A DNA stretch of 64,000 bases from Streptomyces sp. NBC_01267. GTDB taxonomy: Bacteria > Actinomycetota > Actinomycetes > Streptomycetales > Streptomycetaceae. The position numbers and the translations under genes were made by a program. The stretch lies in NCBI RefSeq assembly GCF_036241575.1, contig NZ_CP108455.1:2804501-2868500 (forward strand), written 5' to 3'. Positions within the stretch are counted from its first letter, which is position 1, and each line of letters begins with the position of its first letter. Of this stretch, positions 47,045 through 55,383 are shown one piece after another. The notes under the pieces were generated by a model that saw nothing but the letters and a program-made list of their open reading frames with translations, was not told the origin of the DNA and did no database searches.

Positions 47045-47857
47045 CTACGGGGCGCCTTCTGCGGAGTCGGACTGCGCCGGAGCGGGCGCGGTCGCGCTGT
47101 CGGAGGGGGTGGGACCGGCCGAGGGGGGTGGCACCGCGGTGCCACCGGTCGGCGGTCCCGGGGTCCCGGCCGGGACCTCGGTCCCGTCACCGGGGACACG
47201 GGAGGGGGGCTGGACGGGCCTTCCGGGAGCCGCCGCCACGCGCAGCTGCTTCGACCTGGCGGCGCCGACGCCGACCGCCACACCGCGCGACACGGCGGCC
47301 CTCGCCTTCGGCACTCCCGCGTACGCGCCCTCCGCGGGTACGGGAACGTGCCCGCCTCCCACGACCGGTGCCGGGGCGACCGGCGCCCGGGGCACCTCGG
47401 GCCCGGCCGGGATCCGCACCCTGTCGGCCTTCTTCCCGGCGGCCGGGCCCGGGATCGACAGCCAGGGTGCGGTGGAACTGCCGCCGACGACCGTGCTGAG
47501 CAGCAGCACCGCGTAACAGGCGCAGCCGAGGGCGACGAGCCAGCCGATACGGCGGTACTTCCGGCTTCTGCGCCCGCTCACGTCGACGAAGACGGGGCCG
47601 TCGGCAGCGTCGGCGAGCGTGCTCCCCTCGCGGGCACGGTCTTCACGGGCACGGTCTTCGCGGGCACGGTCTTCGCGGGCACGGCCTTCGCAGGCACGGT
47701 CTTCGCAGGCACGTTCCGGCGGACCGGGCAATTCCCGCCCCGCGCCGTCCCGTTGAACCGTCACGTCGGGCAGCTCACGCAGCTCATGCAACTCACGCAG
47801 CTCATCCAGCTGCCCGAAACGGGCACCATCTCGCCATTTATCCACCGTTGCACACAC
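47045..47857 (-). CDS. Single-pass membrane protein, first gene of the mat operon
   Basis: A 270-residue protein from GTG 47857. It has a predicted amphipathic heptad segment LDELRELHELRELPD near the N-terminus, then a charged AREDR tandem series (about residues 55-75), a membrane helix (WLVALGCACYAVLLLSTVV, about 105-123) and a Pro/Ala/Val-rich outside part of about 140 residues. It lies three bases upstream of the synthase, so it belongs to the same operon. It may be a structural or regulatory partner of the glycan synthase. No known domain is recognised. Confidence 0.65.
   Translation of the reverse strand: MCATVDKWRDGARFGQLDELRELHELRELPDVTVQRDGAGRELPGPPERACEDRACEGRAREDRAREDRAREDRAREGSTLADAADGPVFVDVSGRRSRKYRRIGWLVALGCACYAVLLLSTVVGGSSTAPWLSIPGPAAGKKADRVRIPAGPEVPRAPVAPAPVVGGGHVPVPAEGAYAGVPKARAAVSRGVAVGVGAARSKQLRVAAAPGRPVQPPSRVPGDGTEVPAGTPGPPTGGTAVPPPSAGPTPSDSATAPAPAQSDSAEGAP
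47631..47720 (-). repeat. 15-bp in-frame tandem repeat in the first mat gene
   Basis: Six 15-base units, mostly CGGGCACGGTCTTCG (plus-strand reading), from 47631 to 47720 encode repeated AREDR/ACEDR pentapeptides. The last unit is decayed. Confidence 0.85.
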
Positions 47858-48016
47858 ATCCCGCCCGAGGCCGATTCACCTACGCGTCATTGACCGGACG
47901 GATTCCGCCGGGCCCAGGGCGTGTTCGAGAAATCTCCACGCGGGCCCGAGGGCGCTCTACCCTCTGCGTCCGGTGGGCGAATCTAGCGCAATTTCAAGCC
48001 ACCTCAGGACAGATGT

Positions 48017-49105
48017 TCACAGTTGCTCATATCGACCCCTGATCTGCCCGCACATCGCCATGTCCACAGCAGGGAGCCAAGAGCCAGGGGGCATCTCCAG
48101 CCATCCGTGACCTGCCACTGCCTCGTCGATCGCCGCATGAAGGGCACTGAGCCCCGGGTGTCGCAAGGACTTTCGCCAGACGAGGGAAACCGGCGACAGC
48201 GGTACGGGATCCACCACCGGCCGCAGCACCATGCCCGGAACGCCGATGAACTCGGTGCTCGCCAGGACCGACCAGCGCCGTTTGCGGATCACTCGCGCGA
48301 ACTCCTCCGGTCCGTCGATCTCCGGGAAGGGTTCGGCCAGTTCGATGCCCCGGCCCGCGAACAGCCGTACCGCCAGATCGGTCCACTCGGCCGTGGCCGG
48401 GTTTCCCGCCGCCGCGTAGAGGCTCTCCCCCGCCAGCGCGGCCAGCGGTACCTCCTCCAGGGCCGCGAGCCGGTGATCGCCGGGCAGCAGGACCGCTATG
48501 CGCTCGAACCGGACCGGCCGGTGGTCGAGTACGTCGAGCAGTTCGGGCGGCAGCCCGGCGACCCGCCCGGCCGAGACGTCGAGTCGGCCTGCCGCGATCT
48601 CCGCCGCCGCGCCCGTGAGTCCGCTGTGGAACCGGGCCACGAACTCGACGTCGGGCGCGCTCTCCCGGGCCCGCTGAAGCAGGCGGTGGGCGGTGCTGAC
48701 CGGGGCGCCGACGTCGAAGAGGAGCGGGCGGTCGTCGCGCGCCCAGGCCACCGCCAGCTCGTCGTACGCCGCGAGCACGCGCCGGGCGTACGGCAGCAGC
48801 CGCACGCCGTCGGCCGTGAGCGAGACCTGGCGGGTGGTCCGTACGAACAACTCGGCCCCCAGTTCCCGCTCCACCCGTCGGATGTCCCGGCTCAACGACT
48901 GCTGCGCGACGTAGAGACGGGCGGCGGCACGGGTGAAGTGCAGATCCTCGGCGACAGCCACGAAGGCCCGCAGCAGACGGGGGTCCAGGTGCCGAGGGTC
49001 GTGCGCCCGGGAATCACGGGACCGGGAATCACGGGACCAGGAGTCATGAGGCCGGGGACCACGAGGCGGGGGATCGTGGGGCGGGGGATCGTGGGGCGGG
49101 GGCAT
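48017..49105 (-). CDS. LysR family transcriptional regulator
   Basis: A 362-residue regulator. The helix-turn-helix starts DPRLLRAFVAVAEDLHFTRA, then ARLYVAQQSLSRDIRRVERELG. The effector domain follows (RPLLFDVGAPVSTAHRLLQR to the C-terminus). Before this is a 40-residue repetitive lead (PPPHDPPPHDPPPRGPRPHD, then SRDSRSRDSRAHD) encoded by tandem 15-base units. Start ATG 49105 has no clear ribosome site and no alternative start follows before the helix-turn-helix. It is divergent from an MFS gene and probably controls it. Confidence 0.88.
   Translation of the reverse strand: MPPPHDPPPHDPPPRGPRPHDSWSRDSRSRDSRAHDPRHLDPRLLRAFVAVAEDLHFTRAAARLYVAQQSLSRDIRRVERELGAELFVRTTRQVSLTADGVRLLPYARRVLAAYDELAVAWARDDRPLLFDVGAPVSTAHRLLQRARESAPDVEFVARFHSGLTGAAAEIAAGRLDVSAGRVAGLPPELLDVLDHRPVRFERIAVLLPGDHRLAALEEVPLAALAGESLYAAAGNPATAEWTDLAVRLFAGRGIELAEPFPEIDGPEEFARVIRKRRWSVLASTEFIGVPGMVLRPVVDPVPLSPVSLVWRKSLRHPGLSALHAAIDEAVAGHGWLEMPPGSWLPAVDMAMCGQIRGRYEQL
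49009..49098 (-). repeat. 15-bp in-frame tandem repeat at the LysR N-terminus
   Basis: Six units of 15 bases run from 49009 to 49098: GGGAATCACGGGACC twice, then three variants, then GGGGATCGTGGGGCG twice overall. They encode the pentapeptide series RDSRS/HDPPP directly after the start codon. Confidence 0.85.
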
Positions 49106-49188
49106 CCGGTGAACTTACAACGCAGCCGCGTCAATCGCCCCGGAACAAGTGTTGGACCCCGTGACGGCGGCGCAGCCAGGCTGGGGCC

Positions 49189-50694
49189 ATGCCGCACGAG
49201 TCCCGCTCGGGGATACCCACGCCCGCCACCACCACCGTCCCGCCGCCCACCACCGACCCGCCCAGCACCGGCACCACGTCCGGCACCGGCACCACCGCCA
49301 ACCCCCCAGGACCTGTCCGGCCGATCCTTGCCGGGTCCGGAACGCCTGGCACTTCCCCAAGTTCTCGGCTCCGCTCGAACAGGGGAGACCCCATTCCTCG
49401 CCGCGTTGCCGAAACGCCCACAGGAAACCACCCTGCGGACCCTTCGGCGCCTTGCGATGCACCGCACCAGACGCCCCGGACTGATCCGACAAGACCGACC
49501 GGACAGGTCCTCACCCCCTACCGCCGCCTTCTCACCACCCCCGGCGCCCGCGCCTTCACCGCGGGCAACCTCGTCGCCCGGCTGCCCAGCGGGATGTTCG
49601 GCGTCAGCGCCGTGATCATGATCGCCGGGGCGCGCGGCTCGTACGCCCTCGCCGGCGCCGTCACCGCCACCGGGCTGGCCGCCACGGCGCTCGTCGGCCC
49701 CTGGACGGCCCGGCTCATCGACCGGTACGGCCAGAGCAGGATCGCCGTACCCGCGGCGCTCACCGCGGCTCTCGGCTCTCTCGCGCTGCTGCTGTGCGTG
49801 CACTTCGACGCACCGGACTGGACGCTCTTCGCCGCCTACGCGGCCACCGCGACCACCCCCAACACCGGCGGGATGTCCCGGGCCCGCTGGGCTCATCTGC
49901 ACCGCGACGACCCGGCCGCCCTGCACACGGCCAACTCCTTCGAACAGGCCGCCGACGAGCTCTGCTTCATGCTCGGCCCGGTGGTGGCGGCCTTCCTCTG
50001 CTCGGCGCTCTTCCCCGAGGCCGGGACGCTGGTCGGGGCGTTCCTGCTCGTCACCGGCGTCCTGGTCTTCGCCGCCCAGCGCGCCACCGAACCGCCCGCC
50101 ACGCCCCGGACCACCAGGACCCGCTCACCGGTCCGCCACCCCGGCTTCCCCGCACTGCTCGCGGTCTTCCTCGCCACCGGTGCGGTGTTCGGCGCCATGG
50201 AGGTCACCACGATCGCCTTCGCCGACGCCCACGGACACCGCTCGGCCTCGGGCGTCGTACTCGCACTCCAGGCGGCGGGTTCCGGTGCTGCGGGACTGCT
50301 GTACGGGGCGGTGCCTCCGGCGCGGAACGTGCAACGGCGCCTGCTCTGCTGCCTGGCCGCCATGACCGTACTGATGACGGGCCCCCTCGTCGCGGCCTGG
50401 GCCACCGGCTCACTGCTCGTCCTCGCGGGCTCACTCCTGTTCGCGGGCGCGGCCACCGCACCGACCATGGTCACCGGCATGACGCTGGTCCAACGCCTCA
50501 CCCCGGCAGGGCAGTTGAACGAAGGCATGACACTCGCCGTGACCGCGATCCTCGGCGGCATCGCCGCGGGCTCGGCCACCGCGGGCTGGGTCGTGGAACA
50601 TACGGGCGCCGTCTCCGGTTACGCCGTGCCCACCTCGGCCGCCGCCCTCGCCCTGCTGCTGTGCGCGGCAACTCACCGTTCCCGGCGGGGATGA
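49189..50694 (+). CDS. MFS transporter with in-frame MITE in its N-terminal part
   Basis: A 501-residue open frame. The transporter proper begins at about residue 108 (LTPYRRLLTTPGARAFTAGN) and runs through about 12 helices, with SRARWAHLHRDDPAALHTAN in the central loop. The first 39 residues (MPHESRSGIPTPATTT and on) are low complexity. Residues 40-107 come from a 204-base element with terminal inverted repeats. Removal of it leaves the frame intact (NPP then TPYRR), so the gene seems to have kept coding through the insertion. No other start codon exists in this frame between 49189 and the first helix. It is divergent from a LysR gene. Confidence 0.82.
   Translation: MPHESRSGIPTPATTTVPPPTTDPPSTGTTSGTGTTANPPGPVRPILAGSGTPGTSPSSRLRSNRGDPIPRRVAETPTGNHPADPSAPCDAPHQTPRTDPTRPTGQVLTPYRRLLTTPGARAFTAGNLVARLPSGMFGVSAVIMIAGARGSYALAGAVTATGLAATALVGPWTARLIDRYGQSRIAVPAALTAALGSLALLLCVHFDAPDWTLFAAYAATATTPNTGGMSRARWAHLHRDDPAALHTANSFEQAADELCFMLGPVVAAFLCSALFPEAGTLVGAFLLVTGVLVFAAQRATEPPATPRTTRTRSPVRHPGFPALLAVFLATGAVFGAMEVTTIAFADAHGHRSASGVVLALQAAGSGAAGLLYGAVPPARNVQRRLLCCLAAMTVLMTGPLVAAWATGSLLVLAGSLLFAGAATAPTMVTGMTLVQRLTPAGQLNEGMTLAVTAILGGIAAGSATAGWVVEHTGAVSGYAVPTSAAALALLLCAATHRSRRG
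49308..49511 (+). mobile_element. 204-bp MITE-like element inserted in frame
   Basis: The ends AGGACCTGTCCGG (49308-49320) and CCGGACAGGTCCT (49499-49511) are perfect 13-base inverted repeats, with weaker similarity continuing inward for about a dozen bases. The length is 204, a multiple of three. There is no internal transposase. The inside contains a short palindromic word near 49370-49390 of a type that, from memory, is widespread in streptomycete intergenic DNA. No target duplication can be confirmed. Confidence 0.7.
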
Positions 50695-50807
50695 ACCCGG
50701 AAACGCCACCGGCCCGAAAGTCCGGAAAAGGCCTTGAGCCCCCTGCCTGGAAGGGCTACGGCCGGGCCCGGTACCCTGCATCGTTCATCACTACAGGGGA
50801 GGGCCTC

Positions 50808-51239
50808 ATGGCCGTACGCAAGGCGACCATCCAAGAGCAGATCAACGCGGCTATCGCTCAAGCCAATCCGGGCGACCGCACACATGTGTCCATCCAGGCC
50901 ATCGCGGGCCCGAACCCGATGCTGATGAGCATGCTGGGGATCATAGGCCAGTCGTTCCTCACGTATTACTTCGTGACGGTGACCGACCAGGCCGTACTGA
51001 TCCACAAGGCCAGCCGCATGAGCAACCGCCCGCAGGAGATCGTGCACGCCCTGCCGCCGGCCGAGGCCATGCGCGCGGTCAGCGACATCAGGCGCGGCAG
51101 CCTGTGGAGCTCGTTCCGCCTCCAGCTCCCGAACAGCGCCAAGCCGGTCAAGATGAACGTGCACCGCATCTGGCGCAAGGAAATGGACCAGCTCCTCGGC
51201 ATGCTGACCGGCTACCAGCCCTCCTCGACCTTGGCATAG
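50808..51239 (+). CDS. Conserved hypothetical protein
   Basis: A 143-residue protein starting at ATG 50808 with GGGGAGGG upstream. It contains THVSIQAIAGPNPMLMSMLG, FLTYYFVTVTDQAVLIHKAS and RLQLPNSAKPVKMNVHRIWR. The pattern resembles a small PH-like fold with a strand-rich core and a C-terminal amphipathic helix (RKEMDQLLGMLTGY). No signal peptide or membrane helix is obvious. Function is unknown. It is convergent with the secreted protein gene downstream. Confidence 0.8.
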   Translation: MAVRKATIQEQINAAIAQANPGDRTHVSIQAIAGPNPMLMSMLGIIGQSFLTYYFVTVTDQAVLIHKASRMSNRPQEIVHALPPAEAMRAVSDIRRGSLWSSFRLQLPNSAKPVKMNVHRIWRKEMDQLLGMLTGYQPSSTLA

Positions 51240-51269
51240 GCCACAGGGCGGCCCCCAGGGGCTTGCGGG

Positions 51270-52352
51270 TCAGCGGTTGACCGACTGGATCTCCTGGACG
51301 TTCAGGTCCTGAGTGGCCTCGAAGGTCCCGTCCGGGAGATCCCCCTTGGTGCCGCCGGACCCCTCCCAGGAGATCCGCCACGTCACCGACGCCTTCAGCC
51401 GGTACGGCGCGCCGTCGGTCGCCCGCAGGTAGGTGACACCACACGGCGGAGTCCTGGCCGAATCACCCTTCTTGTACGGGGCGCCGATGCTGCCGTCACC
51501 GTTGATCCCGCAGTCGCCCGACGCGGGGTACGTCTCCGCGTCCGTGGTACCCGGCTCCAGATGCAGAGCGACCGGCTTCGCTGTGGTCTCCGCCCACACT
51601 CCGGTACCCGGCAGCTCGGCGCGCACCTTGACGTCCTGGAACTTCGCCCGGTCCAGCCACACCCAGGTGGGCAGATTGACGGTGGACTTGCCCTGGGGCT
51701 TCAACTGAACCTTGGTTTCAGGGACGTTGATCCTGTCGTAGGCGTAGGCCGCGAGGACATCAGGGGTCGGGGCGTGCGGGTCGTCGGGGAGCGTGTTGGC
51801 GTCCTGCCAGAACAAGGTCCGCTCGCAGTCGTAGGACCAGGCGTCCTGCGCCACATCCTGATTGATGACCCCACGCCAGAACTTCCCGTCCTTGCCTATG
51901 TTGTAGTTCTTGTAGCTCGTCTCGCCGGAGCCTGAGGACTTGCCCTTCTCATAGTTGTTGACCATCAGCTCCTCCCCCCAACTGAGGGTGGGAGTAACGG
52001 GCACCAGAGGCCCGCCCTTCTTGAGCCGGTCCACGCCGGCCTTCAACTCCTCGGGGGTCGCGACCGGTTCGTACCAACAAGCTGGCGGCTTCCAGTTGGG
52101 ATCCACCGCGGTGAGGGGCTTGGGCGACTTACCGGGGGCGCCGCCGGAGACCTGCGTGACCTTGATGCTGGTAGCACCGGCTGAGGCCATCAGGGTGTTC
52201 CCCGAGGTGCCTCCGTGAGGGCCGTTGGCAGAAGGAGGCTTCTGAGGCTGCTGATCATGCCCGCCGCCGACTGCATACGCCGTGGAAGAAGCGACGGGCA
52301 GAGAGAGGACGGAAGCGACGAGCGAGATGCATGCCTTCATCACCGGGCGCAT
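51270..52352 (-). CDS. Secreted protein of unknown function
   Basis: A 360-residue protein starting at ATG 52352, overlapping the stop of the upstream lipoprotein gene (TGATG). A signal peptide (KACISLVASVLSLPVASSTA) is followed by a Gly/Pro/His-rich linker. A beta-rich body with spaced cysteines (PACWYEPV, YDCERTLF, GDCGINGD, PPCGVTYL) suggests a disulfide-bonded extracellular domain. The C-terminal half alternates short strands, as in immunoglobulin-like folds. It is co-expressed with the lipoprotein and probably works with it at the cell surface. No known family is recognised. Confidence 0.8.
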   Translation of the reverse strand: MRPVMKACISLVASVLSLPVASSTAYAVGGGHDQQPQKPPSANGPHGGTSGNTLMASAGATSIKVTQVSGGAPGKSPKPLTAVDPNWKPPACWYEPVATPEELKAGVDRLKKGGPLVPVTPTLSWGEELMVNNYEKGKSSGSGETSYKNYNIGKDGKFWRGVINQDVAQDAWSYDCERTLFWQDANTLPDDPHAPTPDVLAAYAYDRINVPETKVQLKPQGKSTVNLPTWVWLDRAKFQDVKVRAELPGTGVWAETTAKPVALHLEPGTTDAETYPASGDCGINGDGSIGAPYKKGDSARTPPCGVTYLRATDGAPYRLKASVTWRISWEGSGGTKGDLPDGTFEATQDLNVQEIQSVNR

Positions 52353-53005
52353 CAGCCGCACGCCCCACGGACGGTCTCCAAGGAGATCGTCTTCCACACA
52401 CCCTGCGCGGTTCTGTCCAGCAGGGTGCGGTACTGGAGCGTCGGGCTGACACCGTCAGGAGTGCCCGTGACCTTATTGGTCTTGCGGTTCTTCGTGTACG
52501 CCTTGCCTTCGTCCACACAGTAGAAGAGCACACCTGAACCAGTGCTGTTGATATGGACTTGAGGAGCGTAGACCCTGACCTTGCCGACCAGGCTGTCGTC
52601 AGTCGCGACATAGCTCTTGATCCACTTCTTGGCAGACGCCAGCGACCCGCCCGAGTTGTAGAACGCCACCCCGCCGGAATCAGGCTGTGCGTCGATGATC
52701 GCCGCGTACTCCGACTTCAGCTGCTCCGCCCCGTCATTCATGATCGCCTGAAGCTTCGGGTCACTGTTGGTCCAGCCCTCGAAGTTGGTCTGGAAATCCT
52801 TCGGGAACGCGACCTGCGGCCGCTTTACCCCACCGGGCGCGGCCGAAGCAGACGCACTCGCCGAAGCCTTCCCGCTGCTGCCGTCCGCCCCCTTGATCTT
52901 GTCCGAGGCCGAGCTGTCGCCTCCGCCGGAGGAGCCGCAGGCGGTCAGAAGGACGGCGGTGGACGCCGTGATCGCGGCCGTCACGAGCCAGGTGGAGCGG
53001 TTCAC
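52352..53005 (-). CDS. Lipoprotein of unknown function
   Basis: A 217-residue lipoprotein starting at GTG 53005 with GGGAG upstream. The signal peptide ends in a lipobox (VLLTAC), followed by a Ser/Gly/Ala linker. The folded part runs RPQVAFPKDFQTNFEGWTNS to LETVRGACG and has a SnoaL/NTF2-like outline, with HINSTGSGVLFYCVDEGKAY strands near its end. Translationally coupled to the secreted protein gene. It lies next to the 3' end of ssrA. Function is unknown. Confidence 0.82.
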   Translation of the reverse strand: MNRSTWLVTAAITASTAVLLTACGSSGGGDSSASDKIKGADGSSGKASASASASAAPGGVKRPQVAFPKDFQTNFEGWTNSDPKLQAIMNDGAEQLKSEYAAIIDAQPDSGGVAFYNSGGSLASAKKWIKSYVATDDSLVGKVRVYAPQVHINSTGSGVLFYCVDEGKAYTKNRKTNKVTGTPDGVSPTLQYRTLLDRTAQGVWKTISLETVRGACG

Positions 53006-53122
53006 TCTGGATACTCCCGATGTTGATCGTGGGGGTGGTGGCACAGACCGGCCAACGCTATCCGTGATCACGGGGTGACACCAGGGCAGCCTGAAAGCCC
53101 CGACCGGGTCCAGGCGCACAAA

Positions 53123-53160
53123 AACCGTCGGCCCGTCGTATGAACGACGGGCCGACGGTT
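53123..53160 (-). terminator. Terminator of ssrA
   Basis: A perfect 17-bp stem (AACCGTCGGCCCGTCGT) with loop ATGA is followed on the minus strand by TTTTTG. It begins 9 bases after the tmRNA 3' end. Confidence 0.9.
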
Positions 53161-53168
53161 ACATGGGG

Positions 53169-53556
53169 TGGTGGAGATGGCGGGAATCGAACCCGCGTCC
53201 AACGGTGCAGAACCAGGGCTTCTCCGAGCGCAGTTCGCTACGATTTTCTCGGCCCCGGAGATCTCGCGAACAAGTCTCCGACGGGCTCAGTCACTGTTTG
53301 ATTTCCCACCGGACCCCGTGACCGGGACCGGCGGTTTAGTTCCCTAGATTATGCCAGGATCCGGGTCGGGAACTTCCCCGGGCTGACACCCATTCAGGGT
53401 CCTTCAGTCACTGTTATTAGGCAGCGAGGGCGAAGGACTGGGAATCGCTCTTAGAGTTGGCGATTATTGTTTGCGACATATGGTTTACGAGATCATTGCC
53501 GCTTCCTCGGCTCGCTTCACCTGCTTCGACAGCCGCTGTCGAAACCGATCATCCCC
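53169..53556 (-). ncRNA. ssrA: tmRNA
   Basis: The minus strand starts GGGGATGATCGGTTTCGACA and ends in a tRNA-like GTTCGATTCCCGC arm with an encoded CCA at 53169-53171, about 388 bases in all. The tag frame at 53461-53417 reads ANSKSDSQSFALAA then TAA TAA, a typical degradation tag ending LAA. It works with SmpB, encoded just upstream on the same strand, to rescue stalled ribosomes. Confidence 0.97.
53417..53461 (-). other. tmRNA tag-peptide reading frame
   Basis: Fifteen codons, GCC to TAA, encode ANSKSDSQSFALAA. A second TAA follows directly. The hydrophobic ALAA end is the protease-recognition part. Confidence 0.9.
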
Positions 53557-53647
53557 ATGTTGATTTTTCAAGGTGATACCGCGCCCCGAAGGGTGCAGTG
53601 CCATCGTACGTGACCAACCCGCGACGGTGCCACTGTATTCCCGCGGG

Positions 53648-54127
53648 TCAGCCCCGCTGCTTGCGCCGGACCGCCGACACCGCGCGGTCCGTCTCCCGCC
53701 GGTCCTGCTTCTCGCGCAGGGTCTGCCGCTTGTCGTACTCCTTCTTGCCCTTCGCCAGCGCGATCTCGACCTTCGCCCGGCCGTCCTTGAAGTACAGCGC
53801 CAGCGGCACGATCGTCAGGCCGGACTCCTGGGTCTTGGACTCCAGCTTGGTGATCTCCGCGCGGTGCATGAGCAGCTTCCGCTTCCTGCGGGCGCTGTGG
53901 TTGGTCCACGTCCCCTGCGTGTACTCGGGCACGTGCACGTTGTACAGCCATGCCTCGTGGCCCTCGATCTGCACGAAGCCGTCCACCAGGGACGCCCGCC
54001 CCATCCGCAGCGACTTCACCTCGGTCCCCGTCAGCACCATTCCGCACTCGTAGGTGTCGAGGATGAGGTAGTCGTGCCGTGCCTTTTTGTGCTGGGCGAT
54101 CATCTTTCGCCCTGTTTCCTTAGCCAT
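53648..54127 (-). CDS. smpB: SsrA-binding protein SmpB
   Basis: A 159-residue RNA-binding protein of trans-translation. It begins [20 protein letters not shown], with [33 protein letters not shown] and the basic C-terminal tail [18 protein letters not shown] that enters the ribosome A-site channel. All family blocks are present. It is upstream of ssrA on the same strand and downstream of the S41 protease gene by 18 bases. Confidence 0.97.
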   Translation of the reverse strand: MAKETGRKMIAQHKKARHDYLILDTYECGMVLTGTEVKSLRMGRASLVDGFVQIEGHEAWLYNVHVPEYTQGTWTNHSARRKRKLLMHRAEITKLESKTQESGLTIVPLALYFKDGRAKVEIALAKGKKEYDKRQTLREKQDRRETDRAVSAVRRKQRG

Positions 54128-54145
54128 AGTGCGACCATTTTCGCA

Positions 54146-55315
54146 CTAAGCCCCTCCCCCGAGGCCACTCAATACTGTCTCGGCCGTCGCTTCGGCCCGT
54201 TTGCCCGCTGTCACGTCGGGGGTGATCCCCCGGCCGTCGACGCTGCGCCCCGCCGGCGTGCGGTAGTGGCCGACGGTCAGCTCCGCCACGGCGCCGCCCG
54301 GCAGCGCGCTCGGCATCTGCACCGAGCCCTTGCCGAAGGTCCGTGAGCCGACGGTGACGGCCCGGCCACGGTCCTGGAGCGCGCCGGTGAGCAGCTCGGC
54401 CGCGCTCATCGTGCCGCCGTCGATCAGGACGACCAGGGGCCTGTCGGTGTCCCCGCCCCGGTGCGCGTACACCGCCCGCTGGGCGCCGTGCACGTCGTAC
54501 GTGGCGACCAGCCCGCCGTCCAGCAGGGCCGAGGCCGCGGCGGTGGCCTCGGTGACCAGGCCGCCGCTGTTGCCGCGGAGGTCCAGGAGTATGCCGCCGT
54601 GGGCGGGCGCGGCGCTGACGGCCTTCTGCACCCGCTCGCCCGAGCCCCTGGTGAAGGCGGTGACCTTGATCATCGTCGCCCGGTCGGCCAGCTGTCCGAC
54701 GGTGACGGCCTCGGTGGTCAGCCGGGCCCGGCGCAGGGTCCGCGTCACGGTCGTGGGACCGCGCCGCACCCCGACGACCACCGGCGTACCCGGCGTGGAC
54801 GCACCGTCGCCGCCACGCAGCCGGGTGACGACGTCGGTGACCGGGTTGGTGCCGACCTGGCGGCCGTCGATCGTACGGAACACGTCGCCCGCCCTGAGGC
54901 CTGCACGGGCCGCCGGGCCGCCGGGGCGGACCCGTTCGATCTCGATGTGTCCGTCGCGGCTGCGCCGGGCCCACAGGCCGACGCCGGTGTACTCGCCGTC
55001 CAGGGAGTCCTCGAACTCCTGGTACTCGGAACGGTCGTACACCGCGCCCCAGCGGTCCCCGCTGTGGCTGACGACCTCCTCGGCCGCCTTCGTGCCGGAC
55101 TCGCCGGCGGCCTCGGCCTCCGACGCGGCCCTGACGAGTTCGCCGCGGTCGACGGTGTCGGCGGCGTCACGCGTACGGGTGGGTCTCGGCGTCCTCGCCT
55201 CGCCCGGCAGGGAGTTGGTGGCCGAGGCCGTGGCGAGCACGCTCACGAAGACCAAAGTCAGAACCGCCCCGCGGCGAACGCTGCGGGGCGAGGAACAGTA
55301 ATCCGGGCCTGACAT
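54146..55315 (-). CDS. S41 family carboxy-terminal processing protease
   Basis: A 389-residue secreted protease starting at ATG 55315. A signal peptide or anchor (GAVLTLVFVSVLATASATNS) precedes a PDZ domain (about 95-190: GEYTGVGLWARRSRDGHIEI and PGGPAARAGLRAGDVFRTID). The S41 domain has ILLDLRGNSGG, the catalytic Ser in DGGTMSAAELLTGAL and the catalytic Lys in RTFGKGSVQM. Lies between ftsX and smpB in the same orientation, so it may process envelope proteins tied to FtsEX. The family is the CtpA type. Confidence 0.92.
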   Translation of the reverse strand: MSGPDYCSSPRSVRRGAVLTLVFVSVLATASATNSLPGEARTPRPTRTRDAADTVDRGELVRAASEAEAAGESGTKAAEEVVSHSGDRWGAVYDRSEYQEFEDSLDGEYTGVGLWARRSRDGHIEIERVRPGGPAARAGLRAGDVFRTIDGRQVGTNPVTDVVTRLRGGDGASTPGTPVVVGVRRGPTTVTRTLRRARLTTEAVTVGQLADRATMIKVTAFTRGSGERVQKAVSAAPAHGGILLDLRGNSGGLVTEATAAASALLDGGLVATYDVHGAQRAVYAHRGGDTDRPLVVLIDGGTMSAAELLTGALQDRGRAVTVGSRTFGKGSVQMPSALPGGAVAELTVGHYRTPAGRSVDGRGITPDVTAGKRAEATAETVLSGLGGGA

Positions 55316-55383
55316 GGCGCCCACTGTAGGGCAACCCCCGTGCGCCGCAGGGCTCGTTCACCTGACGGCGCACAGGGCGAGTT

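Noticed and set aside
53169..53556. Protein-coding frames across the tmRNA gene
   Set aside because: The tRNA-like end, encoded CCA, tag frame and terminator identify it as an RNA gene.
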